Origin: Aureibaculum sp. 2308TA14-22
GTDB lineage: Bacteria; Bacteroidota; Bacteroidia; Flavobacteriales; Flavobacteriaceae
Length of the DNA stretch: 64,000 nt
Assembly (NCBI RefSeq): GCF_040538665.1
Contig: NZ_JBEWXT010000001.1
Span: forward strand, 701,001 to 765,000
Direction: 5' to 3'
In this document: in pieces, positions 16,861 through 25,617 of the stretch
Layout of the letters: the number at the start of each line of letters is the position of its first letter
Position numbering within the stretch: the stretch's first letter is position 1
The notes under the pieces: generated by a model
What the model was told of the DNA's origin: nothing
Seen by the model: the letters and a program-made list of their open reading frames with translations, nothing else
The model's database searches: none
Program-made: the position numbers and the translations under genes

Positions 16861-17343
16861 ATGAGCAATAATTTATTTGAATTAACTATTGGAGCAGTAC
16901 TCATTCTTACAGGAATAATTTTCCTGTATTTATTATTTCTTAGTATTTATATTAATTACAAAATAAATACTTGGAACTCTATTAATGGAAAAATATTAGT
17001 TTCTAATTTATCGAAAAAAGTAAAGCGATATTCAATTGATTTAGATGATTACGGAGATTCAACAGAAATAGCCTACACGAACAAAGTTATTTTTGAATTC
17101 GAAATTGAGAATTGTACTTATGTTTCTGATAGATTATATTATTTGAATTTTAATAAGTGGTTTTTAACCAATAAATTTAAAAAAAGCTTAGCTGAAAAGT
17201 ATATAATAGGCAAAGAAGTTAAAGTATATTATAATCCGAAAGAAATTGAGAAAGCATTTCTAGTTCAAAAAACACCAATAACTATTTTACTTTCTTATTC
17301 TTTATTGAGCATTTTAGGAGGATTATTTTTTATGTTTTGGTAG
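16861..17343 (+). CDS. DUF3592 domain-containing membrane protein
   Basis: 160 residues with a transmembrane helix at about 8-32 and a second hydrophobic segment at the extreme C-terminus (about 138-159). Between them lies the DUF3592 beta-rich domain (WNSINGKILVSNL, YTNKVIFEFEIENCTYVSDRLYYL, VKVYYNPKEIEKAFL). Function of the family is unknown; it is predicted to sit in the inner membrane with the domain outside the bilayer. It directly follows cca but that pairing is probably incidental. Confidence 0.8.
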   Translation: MSNNLFELTIGAVLILTGIIFLYLLFLSIYINYKINTWNSINGKILVSNLSKKVKRYSIDLDDYGDSTEIAYTNKVIFEFEIENCTYVSDRLYYLNFNKWFLTNKFKKSLAEKYIIGKEVKVYYNPKEIEKAFLVQKTPITILLSYSLLSILGGLFFMFW

Positions 17344-17358
17344 TTCATAAAAATAAAC

Positions 17359-17919
17359 TTACTCCACCACAATCCCATACTGCTGTAATAACCCAATTAG
17401 CCCATCATTAGAAAATTTAGCTCCTTTAATATAGTTTTGTTCAGGGTTTAGGGCATAATTATAGGCTGTAGTAAAATCAGCTCTTTCAATATTGGTTTGG
17501 TCAAAAATTGCATTTTCAAAGTTGCAATTGCTAAAATTCCCATCGCTTACATCGGCTTGTGTAAAATCAACTTCTTGTAAGTTACAATCAATAAATTTTG
17601 GGTTTCGGAATGTTCGGTTATAGAAAGAGGAGAAGTTTAATTGACAGCCTTCAAAACTCACCATACAGGTAAACTTATCAGCTTTATCAAAGGCCAAACC
17701 CAATAATTTACAGTTTTTAAACTGCACTTCATTAAAAACGGTATCGTAAATTTTAGCGGAACTTAAATCGCAATCAAAAAATTCGCAATCTTCAAACGTA
17801 ATTGATGATAAATCGGAATAACTAAAAATACAATCTCTAAATGTACACGCTACATATTCGTCTTTCGGTAAGGGTTCTTTGGTGTAATTTACTTTTTTGA
17901 AAGTTTTATTCTCAATCAT
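17359..17919 (-). CDS. Pentapeptide repeat-containing protein
   Basis: 186 residues built almost entirely of five-residue A/C(D/N)(L/F)xx repeats (for example CDLSSAKIYDTVFNEVQFKNCKL, CNLQEVDFTQADVSDGNFSNCNFENAIFDQTNIERADF), which fold into a right-handed quadrilateral beta-helix. The size and interruption pattern resemble Qnr/McbG-type proteins that mimic DNA and bind gyrase, but the role of this chromosomal member cannot be inferred. No signal peptide, so cytoplasmic. Single-gene unit. Confidence 0.88.
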   Translation of the reverse strand: MIENKTFKKVNYTKEPLPKDEYVACTFRDCIFSYSDLSSITFEDCEFFDCDLSSAKIYDTVFNEVQFKNCKLLGLAFDKADKFTCMVSFEGCQLNFSSFYNRTFRNPKFIDCNLQEVDFTQADVSDGNFSNCNFENAIFDQTNIERADFTTAYNYALNPEQNYIKGAKFSNDGLIGLLQQYGIVVE

Positions 17920-17999
17920 TCGTCATTTTTTAAATAAAAACTTTATGAACTTAAATCTTCAACAACTACACAATTGAATAAATCCACAATTTAACAGCA

Positions 18000-19142
18000 C
18001 TATTTCAATATATTCCTCGCAATAACCACCTTTTGAATTTCTGTGGTGCCTTCGCCAATAGTACAAAGTTTTGAATCTCTATAAAATTTTTCTACCGGAA
18101 ATTCTTTGCTGTAACCATAACCACCATGAATTTGAACCGCTTCATTGGCAGCTTTTACACACACTTCCGAAGCGTACATTTTTGCCATAGCACCAGCTGT
18201 TGTAACACTTTTTCCTGCATTTTTTAACGAAGCCGCTTTATGTAACAGGAGTTCTGAGGCTTCTATTTCCGTGGCCATATCTGCTAATTTAAAAGAAATG
18301 CCCTGAAACTTGCTTATGGGCTTTCCAAACTGAACACGTTCTTTTGAGTATTTTAAGGAGGCTTCATAAGATCCTTTGGCAATGCCTAAGCTTAAAGCTC
18401 CGATTGATATTCTACCTCCATCCAACACTTTTAAGGCCTGTATAAATCCATCACCCTCATTGCCCAACAATTTGTCTTTGTGTACACGACAATTGTCAAA
18501 AATAAGTTCTGCGGTTTCTGAAGCTCGCATACCTAATTTATCTTCTTTTTTACCCGATGTAAACCCTTTTGTACCTTTTTCTATAACAAAGGCTGACATT
18601 CCGTGGCTATCTCCTTTTTCGCCAGTTCTGGCAATTACTACGGCTACATCTCCGCTAATACCGTGTGTTATAAAGTTTTTTGCTCCGTTTAGTACGTAAT
18701 AATCGCCATCTTTGGTTGCGGTAGTGTTCATGCCGCCGGCATCAGAGCCTGTATTGTGTTCGGTAAGTCCCCATGCACCAATCCATTCGGCTGAAGCTAA
18801 TTTGGGCAACCACTTTTTCTTTTGGGCTTCGTTACCAAAATAATAAATATGGCCACTGCACAGTGAATTATGTGCGGCAACCGATAAACCAATAGAAGGA
18901 TCTACCTTGGAGATTTCTTCGATTATGGCAATGTATTCATGGTAGCCAAAACCTGACCCACCGTACTCTTCGGGAATAAAAACGCTCATAAAGCCCATTT
19001 CACCCGCTTTTTTAAATAGGGAAATAGGAAAGGTTTGAGCCTCGTCCCATTCCATTATATATGGACGGATATATTTCTCAGCAAATTCTTTGGCTGCTTC
19101 AGCTATATGTTTTTGTTCTTCAGAATATTCAAAATTCATCAT
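18000..19142 (-). CDS. Acyl-CoA dehydrogenase
   Basis: 380 residues, typical for short/branched-chain acyl-CoA dehydrogenases. Motifs: FAD-contact WGLTEHNTGSDAGGM and YVLNGAKNFITHG, the family signature QIHGGYGYSKEFPVEKFYRD, and the catalytic glutamate in IGEGTTEIQKVVIARNIL. It oxidises an acyl-CoA to the trans-2-enoyl-CoA, passing electrons to ETF. Substrate chain specificity cannot be read. It is not grouped with other beta-oxidation genes; a helix-hairpin-helix gene lies upstream. Confidence 0.93.
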   Translation of the reverse strand: MMNFEYSEEQKHIAEAAKEFAEKYIRPYIMEWDEAQTFPISLFKKAGEMGFMSVFIPEEYGGSGFGYHEYIAIIEEISKVDPSIGLSVAAHNSLCSGHIYYFGNEAQKKKWLPKLASAEWIGAWGLTEHNTGSDAGGMNTTATKDGDYYVLNGAKNFITHGISGDVAVVIARTGEKGDSHGMSAFVIEKGTKGFTSGKKEDKLGMRASETAELIFDNCRVHKDKLLGNEGDGFIQALKVLDGGRISIGALSLGIAKGSYEASLKYSKERVQFGKPISKFQGISFKLADMATEIEASELLLHKAASLKNAGKSVTTAGAMAKMYASEVCVKAANEAVQIHGGYGYSKEFPVEKFYRDSKLCTIGEGTTEIQKVVIARNILK

Positions 19143-19208
19143 AAAAGTATAATCGTGTAATTGTTTAACTGTTTAATCGGGATTCAATAAACGTCTATCT
19201 AAAACCGA

Positions 19209-20126
19209 TTAACGAGCTTCCAAATATAACGCTATTCTATCAAATTTATCTAAGGGAAAGTCGGGTATTTTTTTGAGTTCTTCCAACGATTGAATTTCAG
19301 CAACTTCGTCACGATATTCAAATATCTTTTTTGTTAACTCGTAATCAATGTAAATGATTGATAGTACTTCTTTGAAAGAGGCGGTATTTACATTTATTTT
19401 TTTGATAGTTGGGTTGGAAAGTACTTTATATTTTGCCAACACTTTATCGGCTATTTCTTTATCCAGATAATACACTTCGTACAATTGTTGGTTTATTGAA
19501 AATCCGCCTAACTTGGTTCTATAGCTAACAATACGTTGCGACAGCTTTTCACCTATTCCATTAATAGATTGTAATTCTTCTGCAGTAGCTGTGTTCAAAT
19601 CGCGAATTTCAACTGGTTTTTCAGGTGCTTTAGTTGTCGGTTTATTACTTTTTTCTTGAGCCTGAAACATATTATTCTCCCATTTTTTTGAGTTCTTTTT
19701 AGGGTTTGTTACCCAATCTGGAAATTTAAAATACGGAGAAATTACATCCAATAAACTGTCCGAAATTTTTGTGATTTCTTGAAACTCTTTTGCGGAGTTT
19801 ACAAATTTTCCATCAGCCCTGTGTTTTAAAATCCTATCGATTTCTTCAGTGGTCATACCTAACTGATAGCCTTTAAAATCGGTTATAAAACTTGGGTTGA
19901 ATGGGTAAATTTTTGGAATTGATTTTTCCTCATTCTCTACTATCTTAATTTGCTTTAAAGAATCAATCTTTTCTTGTATTTTACTGATTTCAATTTCATT
20001 GGGAGCAGTATCATTTCCAAGCATTGGAATGACAAAAAAATAAATAAGTTGCAAGAGAATAATGATTAAGGCCAAAAAGAAAATCCCATTCCGTTGGCTT
20101 TTATTAAACCAGAAATGGGATTTCAT
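19209..20126 (-). CDS. Helix-hairpin-helix (ComEA-like) membrane-anchored protein
   Basis: 305 residues. One N-terminal transmembrane helix (about 15-35), a variable linker, then tandem helix-hairpin-helix regions: LNTATAEELQSINGIGEKLSQRIVSYRTKLGGF and a second degenerate one at VNTASFKEVLSI..., ending in a third partial repeat. HhH motifs contact the DNA backbone non-specifically, so a periplasmic DNA-binding role as in ComEA is possible. No other competence genes are in the window. Lies 19 bp downstream of the symporter gene on the same strand. Confidence 0.85.
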   Translation of the reverse strand: MKSHFWFNKSQRNGIFFLALIIILLQLIYFFVIPMLGNDTAPNEIEISKIQEKIDSLKQIKIVENEEKSIPKIYPFNPSFITDFKGYQLGMTTEEIDRILKHRADGKFVNSAKEFQEITKISDSLLDVISPYFKFPDWVTNPKKNSKKWENNMFQAQEKSNKPTTKAPEKPVEIRDLNTATAEELQSINGIGEKLSQRIVSYRTKLGGFSINQQLYEVYYLDKEIADKVLAKYKVLSNPTIKKINVNTASFKEVLSIIYIDYELTKKIFEYRDEVAEIQSLEELKKIPDFPLDKFDRIALYLEAR

Positions 20127-20145
20127 ATTTACTTGATTTTATAAA

Positions 20146-21771
20146 TTAACTAGCCTTATCAGCTTTTATTGCACCTACATACTTTTTCAATTCTTCTTTT
20201 ACTCTAGGGAACAGCAGTAATAGTCCAATCATATTTGGAAAAACTAAAGCTAATATCATTGCATCAGAGAATTTTATAACGGCATCTAAAGTAGCAGCAG
20301 CACCAATAACAACAAATACTAAGAATAATATTTTGTAAACAATATCAGCAGTTTTACCTTTTCCAAAAAGATACTTCCATGATTGCAATCCGTAATAGGA
20401 CCAAGATATCATTGTAGAAAATGCAAATAATACAATGGCAATGGTTAGTACATAAGAAAAGTGAGGTATAACGGCATCAAAAGCTCTAGATGTTAAATCA
20501 ACACCCCCTAAGCTTTCACCCGTACCATTTAAAATTACATTACTACCATCAACAGCACCATAGGCAAAAACACTTTGCATGTTAGCCCCATCAATATTAA
20601 AAAAGATAATTACTAATGCTGTCATTGTACAAATAACAACAGTATCAATAAAAGGTTCTAAAAGAGCAACAACACCTTCCGAAGCTGCATAATTAGTTTT
20701 AACGGCCGAGTGAGCAATCGCTGCAGAACCAGCACCAGCTTCATTTGAAAAAGCAGCACGCTGAAAACCAACAATAAGTACTCCAATAAAACCACCTACA
20801 CCAGCCATTGGTGTGAATGCACCATTAAAAATTAATCCAAAGGCATCATCAATATATTGATAGTTAGCAAATATTATAATTAAAGCGGCCAATACATATA
20901 TACCCGCCATAAAGGGAACAATTTTTTCCGTAATACTAGCAATTCTTTTAATACCACCAATAATTACAATACCTACAAGAACTGCTAAGATAATTCCTAT
21001 AATAAATCCTGTAGCTCCACCTTCAAGTCCCATTAATGAAGAAAGTTGTACTGTTGCTTGATTAGATTGGAAAGCATTACCACCACCAAAAGAAGCACCA
21101 ACACATAAGATAGCAAAAAGACCACCGAGTACTTTTCCTAAACCACCCATTTTCTTTTCTTTAAGTGCTTTTGATAAGTAATACATTGGTCCACCGTGTA
21201 CAGTTCCATCAGCATCTACATCTCTATATTTTACACCAAGGGTACACTCCACAAATTTTGTTGACATTCCTATCAAACCACAAACTATCATCCAGAAAGT
21301 TGCACCTGGACCACCTAGTGCAATTGCTACTGCAACACCAGCTATATTACCTAAACCAACTGTACCAGAAACAGCTGTTGCCAATGCTTGAAAATGCGAA
21401 ACCTCTCCATGATTACCTTCATCTCTAATTGTATTTGGTATATCACCGTCAACTAAATCCATGTCAGTTTTTTCGACACCTCTATTTTCAATTTCATCAT
21501 ATTTTCCTCTAACCGTATTAATGGCTAATGGAAATTTAGTAATACTTGGAAATTTAAAATAGATAGTAAAAAATGAAGCACCCAACACTAAAAGGATTAC
21601 CACAAAAGGGACATTGTATTCACCAATGGGTACGGTAGTTAAAACCAAATTTTCCCACCAAACGGCCTTGGGCATAAACCAATCGTTAATACGTTCGTCT
21701 AGCCCTTTTTCTTGGGCAAATATTGCTATTGGAGTCAGAAATAATAGTAAACTTAGTAACTTTTTATTCAT
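20146..21771 (-). CDS. Alanine/glycine:cation symporter (AGCS family)
   Basis: 541 residues. An N-terminal cleavable-signal-like segment (LLSLLLFLTPIAIFAQEKG), frequent in Bacteroidetes AGCS proteins, precedes about 11 transmembrane helices. Family marks include SGTVGLGNIAGVAVAIALGGPGATFWM and AAFSNEAGAGSAAIAHSA. It takes up small neutral amino acids with Na+ or H+ across the inner membrane. Relative to shorter family members it has an insertion of charged residues at about 88-120 (TVRGKYDEIENRGVEKTDMDLVD...). Single gene or first of a pair with the HhH gene. Confidence 0.92.
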   Translation of the reverse strand: MNKKLLSLLLFLTPIAIFAQEKGLDERINDWFMPKAVWWENLVLTTVPIGEYNVPFVVILLVLGASFFTIYFKFPSITKFPLAINTVRGKYDEIENRGVEKTDMDLVDGDIPNTIRDEGNHGEVSHFQALATAVSGTVGLGNIAGVAVAIALGGPGATFWMIVCGLIGMSTKFVECTLGVKYRDVDADGTVHGGPMYYLSKALKEKKMGGLGKVLGGLFAILCVGASFGGGNAFQSNQATVQLSSLMGLEGGATGFIIGIILAVLVGIVIIGGIKRIASITEKIVPFMAGIYVLAALIIIFANYQYIDDAFGLIFNGAFTPMAGVGGFIGVLIVGFQRAAFSNEAGAGSAAIAHSAVKTNYAASEGVVALLEPFIDTVVICTMTALVIIFFNIDGANMQSVFAYGAVDGSNVILNGTGESLGGVDLTSRAFDAVIPHFSYVLTIAIVLFAFSTMISWSYYGLQSWKYLFGKGKTADIVYKILFLVFVVIGAAATLDAVIKFSDAMILALVFPNMIGLLLLFPRVKEELKKYVGAIKADKAS

Positions 21772-21940
21772 AATAAAAGGAGTTGATTTTTTAATTTTTA
21801 TGTTGCAATATCATAAAAAAAATGGAGTTAATGAAAGTTTTGTGACTAAATATTGAATTAATCTTACTTTATTGTTTTTTAAAATCATAAAAAATGATTA
21901 CCTTTTACCGTAATTTTAAAACTATACGTCAAAAATAACT

Positions 21941-22303
21941 ATGAGTAAAAAAACATTAGTAATAGGTGCTTCAATCAAACCCAGCAGATACGCTTACATA
22001 GCGATAAAAAGATTACTTGATAAGAATTATGAGGTTAAAGCAATAGGCTCAAAGCAGGGGTTAATTGGTATAGTGAGAATTGAAACCGGTAAACCTCCAT
22101 ACAAAGATATTGACACTGTTACATTGTATTTGAACCCTGAACGACAAGCGGAGTATTACGATTATATTATTTCATTACAACCCAAGCGTGTTATTTTTAA
22201 TCCGGGTACAGAAAATCCAGAGCTTGTCAAATTGCTAAATAAAAACAATATTGAAGCAGAAATAGCTTGTACGTTAGTCTTACTGTCGATAGATGAGTAT
22301 TAA
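21941..22303 (+). CDS. CoA-binding domain protein
   Basis: 120 residues forming one Rossmann-like CoA_binding_2 domain: TLVIGASIKPSRYAYIAIKRLLDKNYEVKAIGSK at the N-terminus and VIFNPGTENPELVKLLNKNNIEAEIACTLVLL at the C-terminus. Relatives (YccU-like) bind CoA or acyl-CoA, with no proven enzyme role. Its stop codon overlaps that of convergent rnz in the sequence TTAA. Confidence 0.88.
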   Translation: MSKKTLVIGASIKPSRYAYIAIKRLLDKNYEVKAIGSKQGLIGIVRIETGKPPYKDIDTVTLYLNPERQAEYYDYIISLQPKRVIFNPGTENPELVKLLNKNNIEAEIACTLVLLSIDEY

Positions 22304-23256
22304 TTTTGATGAGCAATTATCAATTCATCAGGTACTTTACTGTCTATTTTAATTATCTTACCTGCTTTAGCAAGAATTACATTTTCGAAAACAGTTTTAG
22401 CTTCTTGTTTAAAAAGTTCAATATCATTATATCTACTCGAATAATGACCAAGTATCAATTGTCCCACATTCGCTTTTCTTGCAATTTTGCCAGCTTCTTC
22501 AGCAGTAGAGTGTTTAGTGGTAAGTGCGGTTTCTTGCCTGTCCTTTAAAAAAGTAGCTTCATGGTAAAGCAAGTCCACATTTTTTATTATTGAAGTAATC
22601 TCTGGCTTGTAAACGGTGTCGCTACAAAAAGCATAGCTCAAAGATTTATTAGGATTAAATGTAAGTTTATGGTTTTCAATAACTTGCCCATCATCTTTTA
22701 TAAAATCTTTACCATCTTTTAAGTTTTGATAATCGCAAATTTCAATTTCAGAATTTTCTTTAATTGCTTCAATATTCAGTTTTCGTTCCCCGATTTTTTC
22801 TTTAAATAAAAAACCATTGGTATAAACGCGATGCTCTAGAGGAATAGTATATACTTCCACCTCATCGTCTTCAAAAATAAGTTCGCTTTTATCGCTTTGA
22901 AGTTCATGATAGACAATGTCAAACTGTGGCCAAGAATTGCTTGTCCGCAATTGTAAGGTTATAATTTCCTTGAGTCCAATTGGAGCATAAATATGCAAAT
23001 CGTTTTTACGATTTAAAAGTCCAAAGGTTGAAATAAGCCCAATTAAACCAAAAAAATGATCTCCGTGTAAATGTGAGATAAAAATGTTGTCTATAGTAGA
23101 GAACTTGATTTTGTACTTTCTAAGTTGCACCTGTGTCCCTTCACCACAATCAATTAAAAACCGCCTATTATTAATTTCTAAATACTGTGACGTTGGATGA
23201 GCAAAAGTTCTCGGCGTAGCCGAATGGCAACCTAATATGGTCAAGCTTATACTCAT
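22300..23256 (-). CDS. rnz: Ribonuclease Z
   Basis: 318 residues. Metallo-beta-lactamase fold with the zinc motif SHLHGDHFFGLIG, a substrate-side exosite region, and the late metal residues AFCSDT, HEATF and GHYSSRY. The N-terminus SLTILGCHSATP is typical. It cleaves 3' trailers of tRNA precursors lacking CCA and degrades some RNAs. Starts within the ATGA overlap with the orphan T9SS-tail gene, hence translationally coupled to it. Confidence 0.94.
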   Translation of the reverse strand: MSISLTILGCHSATPRTFAHPTSQYLEINNRRFLIDCGEGTQVQLRKYKIKFSTIDNIFISHLHGDHFFGLIGLISTFGLLNRKNDLHIYAPIGLKEIITLQLRTSNSWPQFDIVYHELQSDKSELIFEDDEVEVYTIPLEHRVYTNGFLFKEKIGERKLNIEAIKENSEIEICDYQNLKDGKDFIKDDGQVIENHKLTFNPNKSLSYAFCSDTVYKPEITSIIKNVDLLYHEATFLKDRQETALTTKHSTAEEAGKIARKANVGQLILGHYSSRYNDIELFKQEAKTVFENVILAKAGKIIKIDSKVPDELIIAHQN

Positions 23257-23609
23257 TTAATAACAATCCGTTTCGATTTAATTTCGGTATTGGTTTTAAT
23301 TGAATAAATATAAATTCCTGAATCTAGCTTGTCTCGGTAGAACGGAATAGAATTGGCACCAACTTTAGTGGTGTATTTTTGTGAATATACCACATTGCCT
23401 ATTAGGTCTTTTACCGAAAATTCTATTTCAAAAACAGCAACTGCTTTGAATTTAATTTTCGTTGTAACGCTAAAAGGATTTGGTGAGGCAACAATTTCTT
23501 TTACGACAGTAACCGAATCTGGGGTAGAGCCGCTTTTTTCTTGCTGTTGTGCTACAACCGCTGAAGAAAATGAAACCAATAAAATAAATAAGAGTAGTTT
23601 TTTTACCAT
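23253..23609 (-). CDS. Small secreted protein made of a T9SS-type sorting domain
   Basis: 118 residues. A signal peptide (MVKKLLLFILLVSFSSAVVAQ) is followed by a short linker and then a segment matching T9SS type A C-terminal sorting domains: SPNPFSVTTKIKF, FSVKDLIGNVVYSQ, GANSIPFYRDKLDSGIYIYSIKTNTEIKSKRIVIK. There is no cargo domain. It overlaps rnz by 4 bp. It could be a stand-alone surface peptide, a decoy or a domain retained for other reasons; the sorting-domain call is confident, the role is unknown. Confidence 0.78.
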   Translation of the reverse strand: MVKKLLLFILLVSFSSAVVAQQQEKSGSTPDSVTVVKEIVASPNPFSVTTKIKFKAVAVFEIEFSVKDLIGNVVYSQKYTTKVGANSIPFYRDKLDSGIYIYSIKTNTEIKSKRIVIK

Positions 23610-23653
23610 AAGCTATTTAAAGTTTTTCCCATAATTTAGTGTAATGTTTAGGA

Positions 23654-23986
23654 TTAAAATCCTAAATCTCTTTCAATATTTTCCATTTCTACTATATCCC
23701 TAGCTTCAACTAGTGTAGGTACAGCAATTATTTCGTCGGGGAAGTTGTCTGCCTCAATCTCATTTAAAATAATAACAAAAGACATGCCATTATTTCTATG
23801 CTGTTCTACAATTGGCAAAAATAATAAGATATTTTCTATATCTACCCCTTTAGTCATAGAAAAATCAAGAATAATATTCTCGTTTTTAAAATTAATATAT
23901 TTTTTTGAGAAATCCGAAAAAAAATCATCAAATGATAATTTTTCATTTCTGAAAACAGTTGCTAAATCCGTTTTTTCTATACTCAT
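23654..23986 (-). CDS. STAS-like small protein downstream of pyrB
   Basis: 110 residues, no signal or membrane segment. The middle (ENIILDFSMTKGVDIENILLFLPIVEQHRNNGMSFVIILNE) has the alternating strand-helix pattern of STAS/anti-sigma-antagonist-like domains, and the C-terminus ...VPTLVEARDIVEMENIERDL resembles the terminal helix. The gene overlaps pyrB by 4 bp (ATGA), so it belongs to the pyrR-pyrB transcript. The fold assignment is inference; function unknown. Confidence 0.6.
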   Translation of the reverse strand: MSIEKTDLATVFRNEKLSFDDFFSDFSKKYINFKNENIILDFSMTKGVDIENILLFLPIVEQHRNNGMSFVIILNEIEADNFPDEIIAVPTLVEARDIVEMENIERDLGF

Positions 23987-24912
23987 TTTTTTATTTGTTG
24001 TGCTAATAAATAGATAACTGCCATTCTAATGGCTACTCCGTTTTCTACCTGATTTAAAATAATGGACTGATTTGAGTCCGCAACATCACTCGTAATTTCA
24101 ACACCTCTATTTATCGGACCTGGGTGCATTATCACAATTTTCTTGCCAAGGCTGTTCAATAGTTCTTTGTTAATACCAAAAAGCTGTGTATACTCTCTAA
24201 TTGATGGAAAATAATTAATATCCATCCGTTCGTGCTGTACACGCAAAACATTAGCAACATCGCACCAAGCCAACGCTTTTTTCAGATTGGTTTCAACTTC
24301 TACGCCTAAACTTGTAATGTGTTTTGGAATTAATGTTGTTGGACCACAAACTTTAACTTTTGCACCTTGTAGTTGTAAAGCGAAAATATTTGACAACGCA
24401 ACTCTTGAGTGCAAAATATCGCCGATGATTACAACTTTTTTTCCTTTGACAGTACCTAATTCTTCTTTAATCGAATAACTGTCCAATAAGGCCTGTGTTG
24501 GATGTTCATGTGCTCCGTCACCTGCATTTATAATTCTTGCATCTACGTGTTTTGATAAAAAAACGCCCGCACCAACATTTGGATGCCGCATTATAACAAT
24601 ATCAACTTTCATAGAAAGGATATTATTTACGGTATCTATTAATGTTTCTCCTTTTTTTACCGAGGACTGACTTGCAGAAAAATTAATTATATCTGCCGAA
24701 AGTCTTTTTTCGGCCAGTTCAAAAGACAATTTTGTTCTAGTACTGTTTTCAAAAAACAAATTGGCAATGGTAATATCTCTTAACGAAGGTACTTTCTTTA
24801 TGGGTCTATTAATCACTTCTTTAAAATGGTCTGCAGTTTCAAAAATTAGATCAATATCTTCTTTTTTAAGATATTTGATTCCTAATAAATGGTCTGTGCT
24901 TAACGCTTTCAT
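23983..24912 (-). CDS. pyrB: Aspartate carbamoyltransferase catalytic subunit
   Basis: 309 residues. Carbamoyl-phosphate motif FFENSTRTKLSFELAEKRL, active-site HPTQALLDSYSI, aspartate-binding NVLRVQHERMD and C-terminal MHPGPINRG are all intact. It makes N-carbamoyl-aspartate, the committed step of pyrimidine synthesis. Lies 1 bp downstream of pyrR. A regulatory subunit gene (pyrI) is not adjacent. Confidence 0.97.
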   Translation of the reverse strand: MKALSTDHLLGIKYLKKEDIDLIFETADHFKEVINRPIKKVPSLRDITIANLFFENSTRTKLSFELAEKRLSADIINFSASQSSVKKGETLIDTVNNILSMKVDIVIMRHPNVGAGVFLSKHVDARIINAGDGAHEHPTQALLDSYSIKEELGTVKGKKVVIIGDILHSRVALSNIFALQLQGAKVKVCGPTTLIPKHITSLGVEVETNLKKALAWCDVANVLRVQHERMDINYFPSIREYTQLFGINKELLNSLGKKIVIMHPGPINRGVEITSDVADSNQSIILNQVENGVAIRMAVIYLLAQQIKK

Positions 24913-24913
24913 T

Positions 24914-25456
24914 TTAATTATTGCTTAATAAATAAACGGCATCTTTTTTATCATTTTCTAGCCAAGAAACTTTTACTTTTTCTGAATTGATAACATCAAC
25001 TTGTCTGCCTTTATAATTCGGTTGAATTGGTAAATGACGACTAAATCTCCTGTCGATCAATACCAATAGCTCAATAGATTCAGGCCTTCCGAAAGATTGA
25101 AGTGCAGTCAAAGCAGATCTAACACTTCTTCCAGAAAATAGCACATCATCAATAATAACTACATTTTTATCCTCTACAATAAAATCAATTGTTGTATTAC
25201 TAGCAGCCAAAGGTGCGTCTCTTCGTCTAAAATCGTCACGATAAAACGTAATGTCCAACTGGCCGAGTTTTATATTTGAAATGTTATAATCCTTCTGTAA
25301 AATTTCAGTTAATCTTTTGGCAAGAAAAATACCTCTGGGCTGGAGACCAATCAAAACAGTATTCTTAAAATCGTTATGGTTTTCAATAAGTTGACATGCC
25401 AAGCGATGAAGGATAATGTGAATATCTTTAGCGTTAAGTAATGTCTTCTTTGCCAT
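24914..25456 (-). CDS. pyrR: Bifunctional pyr regulatory protein PyrR / uracil phosphoribosyltransferase
   Basis: 180 residues, the PyrR size. PRPP-binding motif NVVIIDDVLFSGRSVRSAL, the LIGLQPRGIFLA loop and the hinge region LVLIDRRFSRHLPIQPNYKG with the basic patch are conserved. In Gram-positives PyrR binds pyr mRNA to attenuate transcription in response to UMP; here it precedes pyrB but I see no pyr-type antiterminator leader in the about 45 bp available, so its role may be mainly enzymatic. Two GTGCAAA repeats lie upstream of the start. Confidence 0.93.
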   Translation of the reverse strand: MAKKTLLNAKDIHIILHRLACQLIENHNDFKNTVLIGLQPRGIFLAKRLTEILQKDYNISNIKLGQLDITFYRDDFRRRDAPLAASNTTIDFIVEDKNVVIIDDVLFSGRSVRSALTALQSFGRPESIELLVLIDRRFSRHLPIQPNYKGRQVDVINSEKVKVSWLENDKKDAVYLLSNN

Positions 25457-25485
25457 TATAGCAGTGCAAACCTTTGATTGTAGTG

Positions 25486-25493
25486 CAAAAATA
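25486..25493 (-). promoter_or_regulatory. Possible -7 box (TATTTTTG) of the pyrR operon
   Basis: Matches TAnnTTTG on the minus strand, 30 bp before the pyrR start. No convincing -33 TTG upstream in the A/T-rich run. Confidence 0.3.
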
Positions 25494-25617
25494 CATCTTT
25501 TTTTAATAAATAAAACGGTTTATAACGTGTTAATTAATTTGTTAACAACATTTGGGCTATCAGCTTAATAAAAAAAGAGATTGCATTAATTTTAAATTCG
25601 TAAGAAAACCTGATTAT

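Noticed and set aside
21165..21428. Plus-strand frame with His/Gln/Leu-rich translation
   Set aside because: Antisense to the alanine/glycine symporter; composition reflects its Gly/Ala/Val-rich coding.
25457..25552. PyrR-binding attenuator upstream of pyrR
   Set aside because: The leader is too short and I could find no terminator/antiterminator pair.
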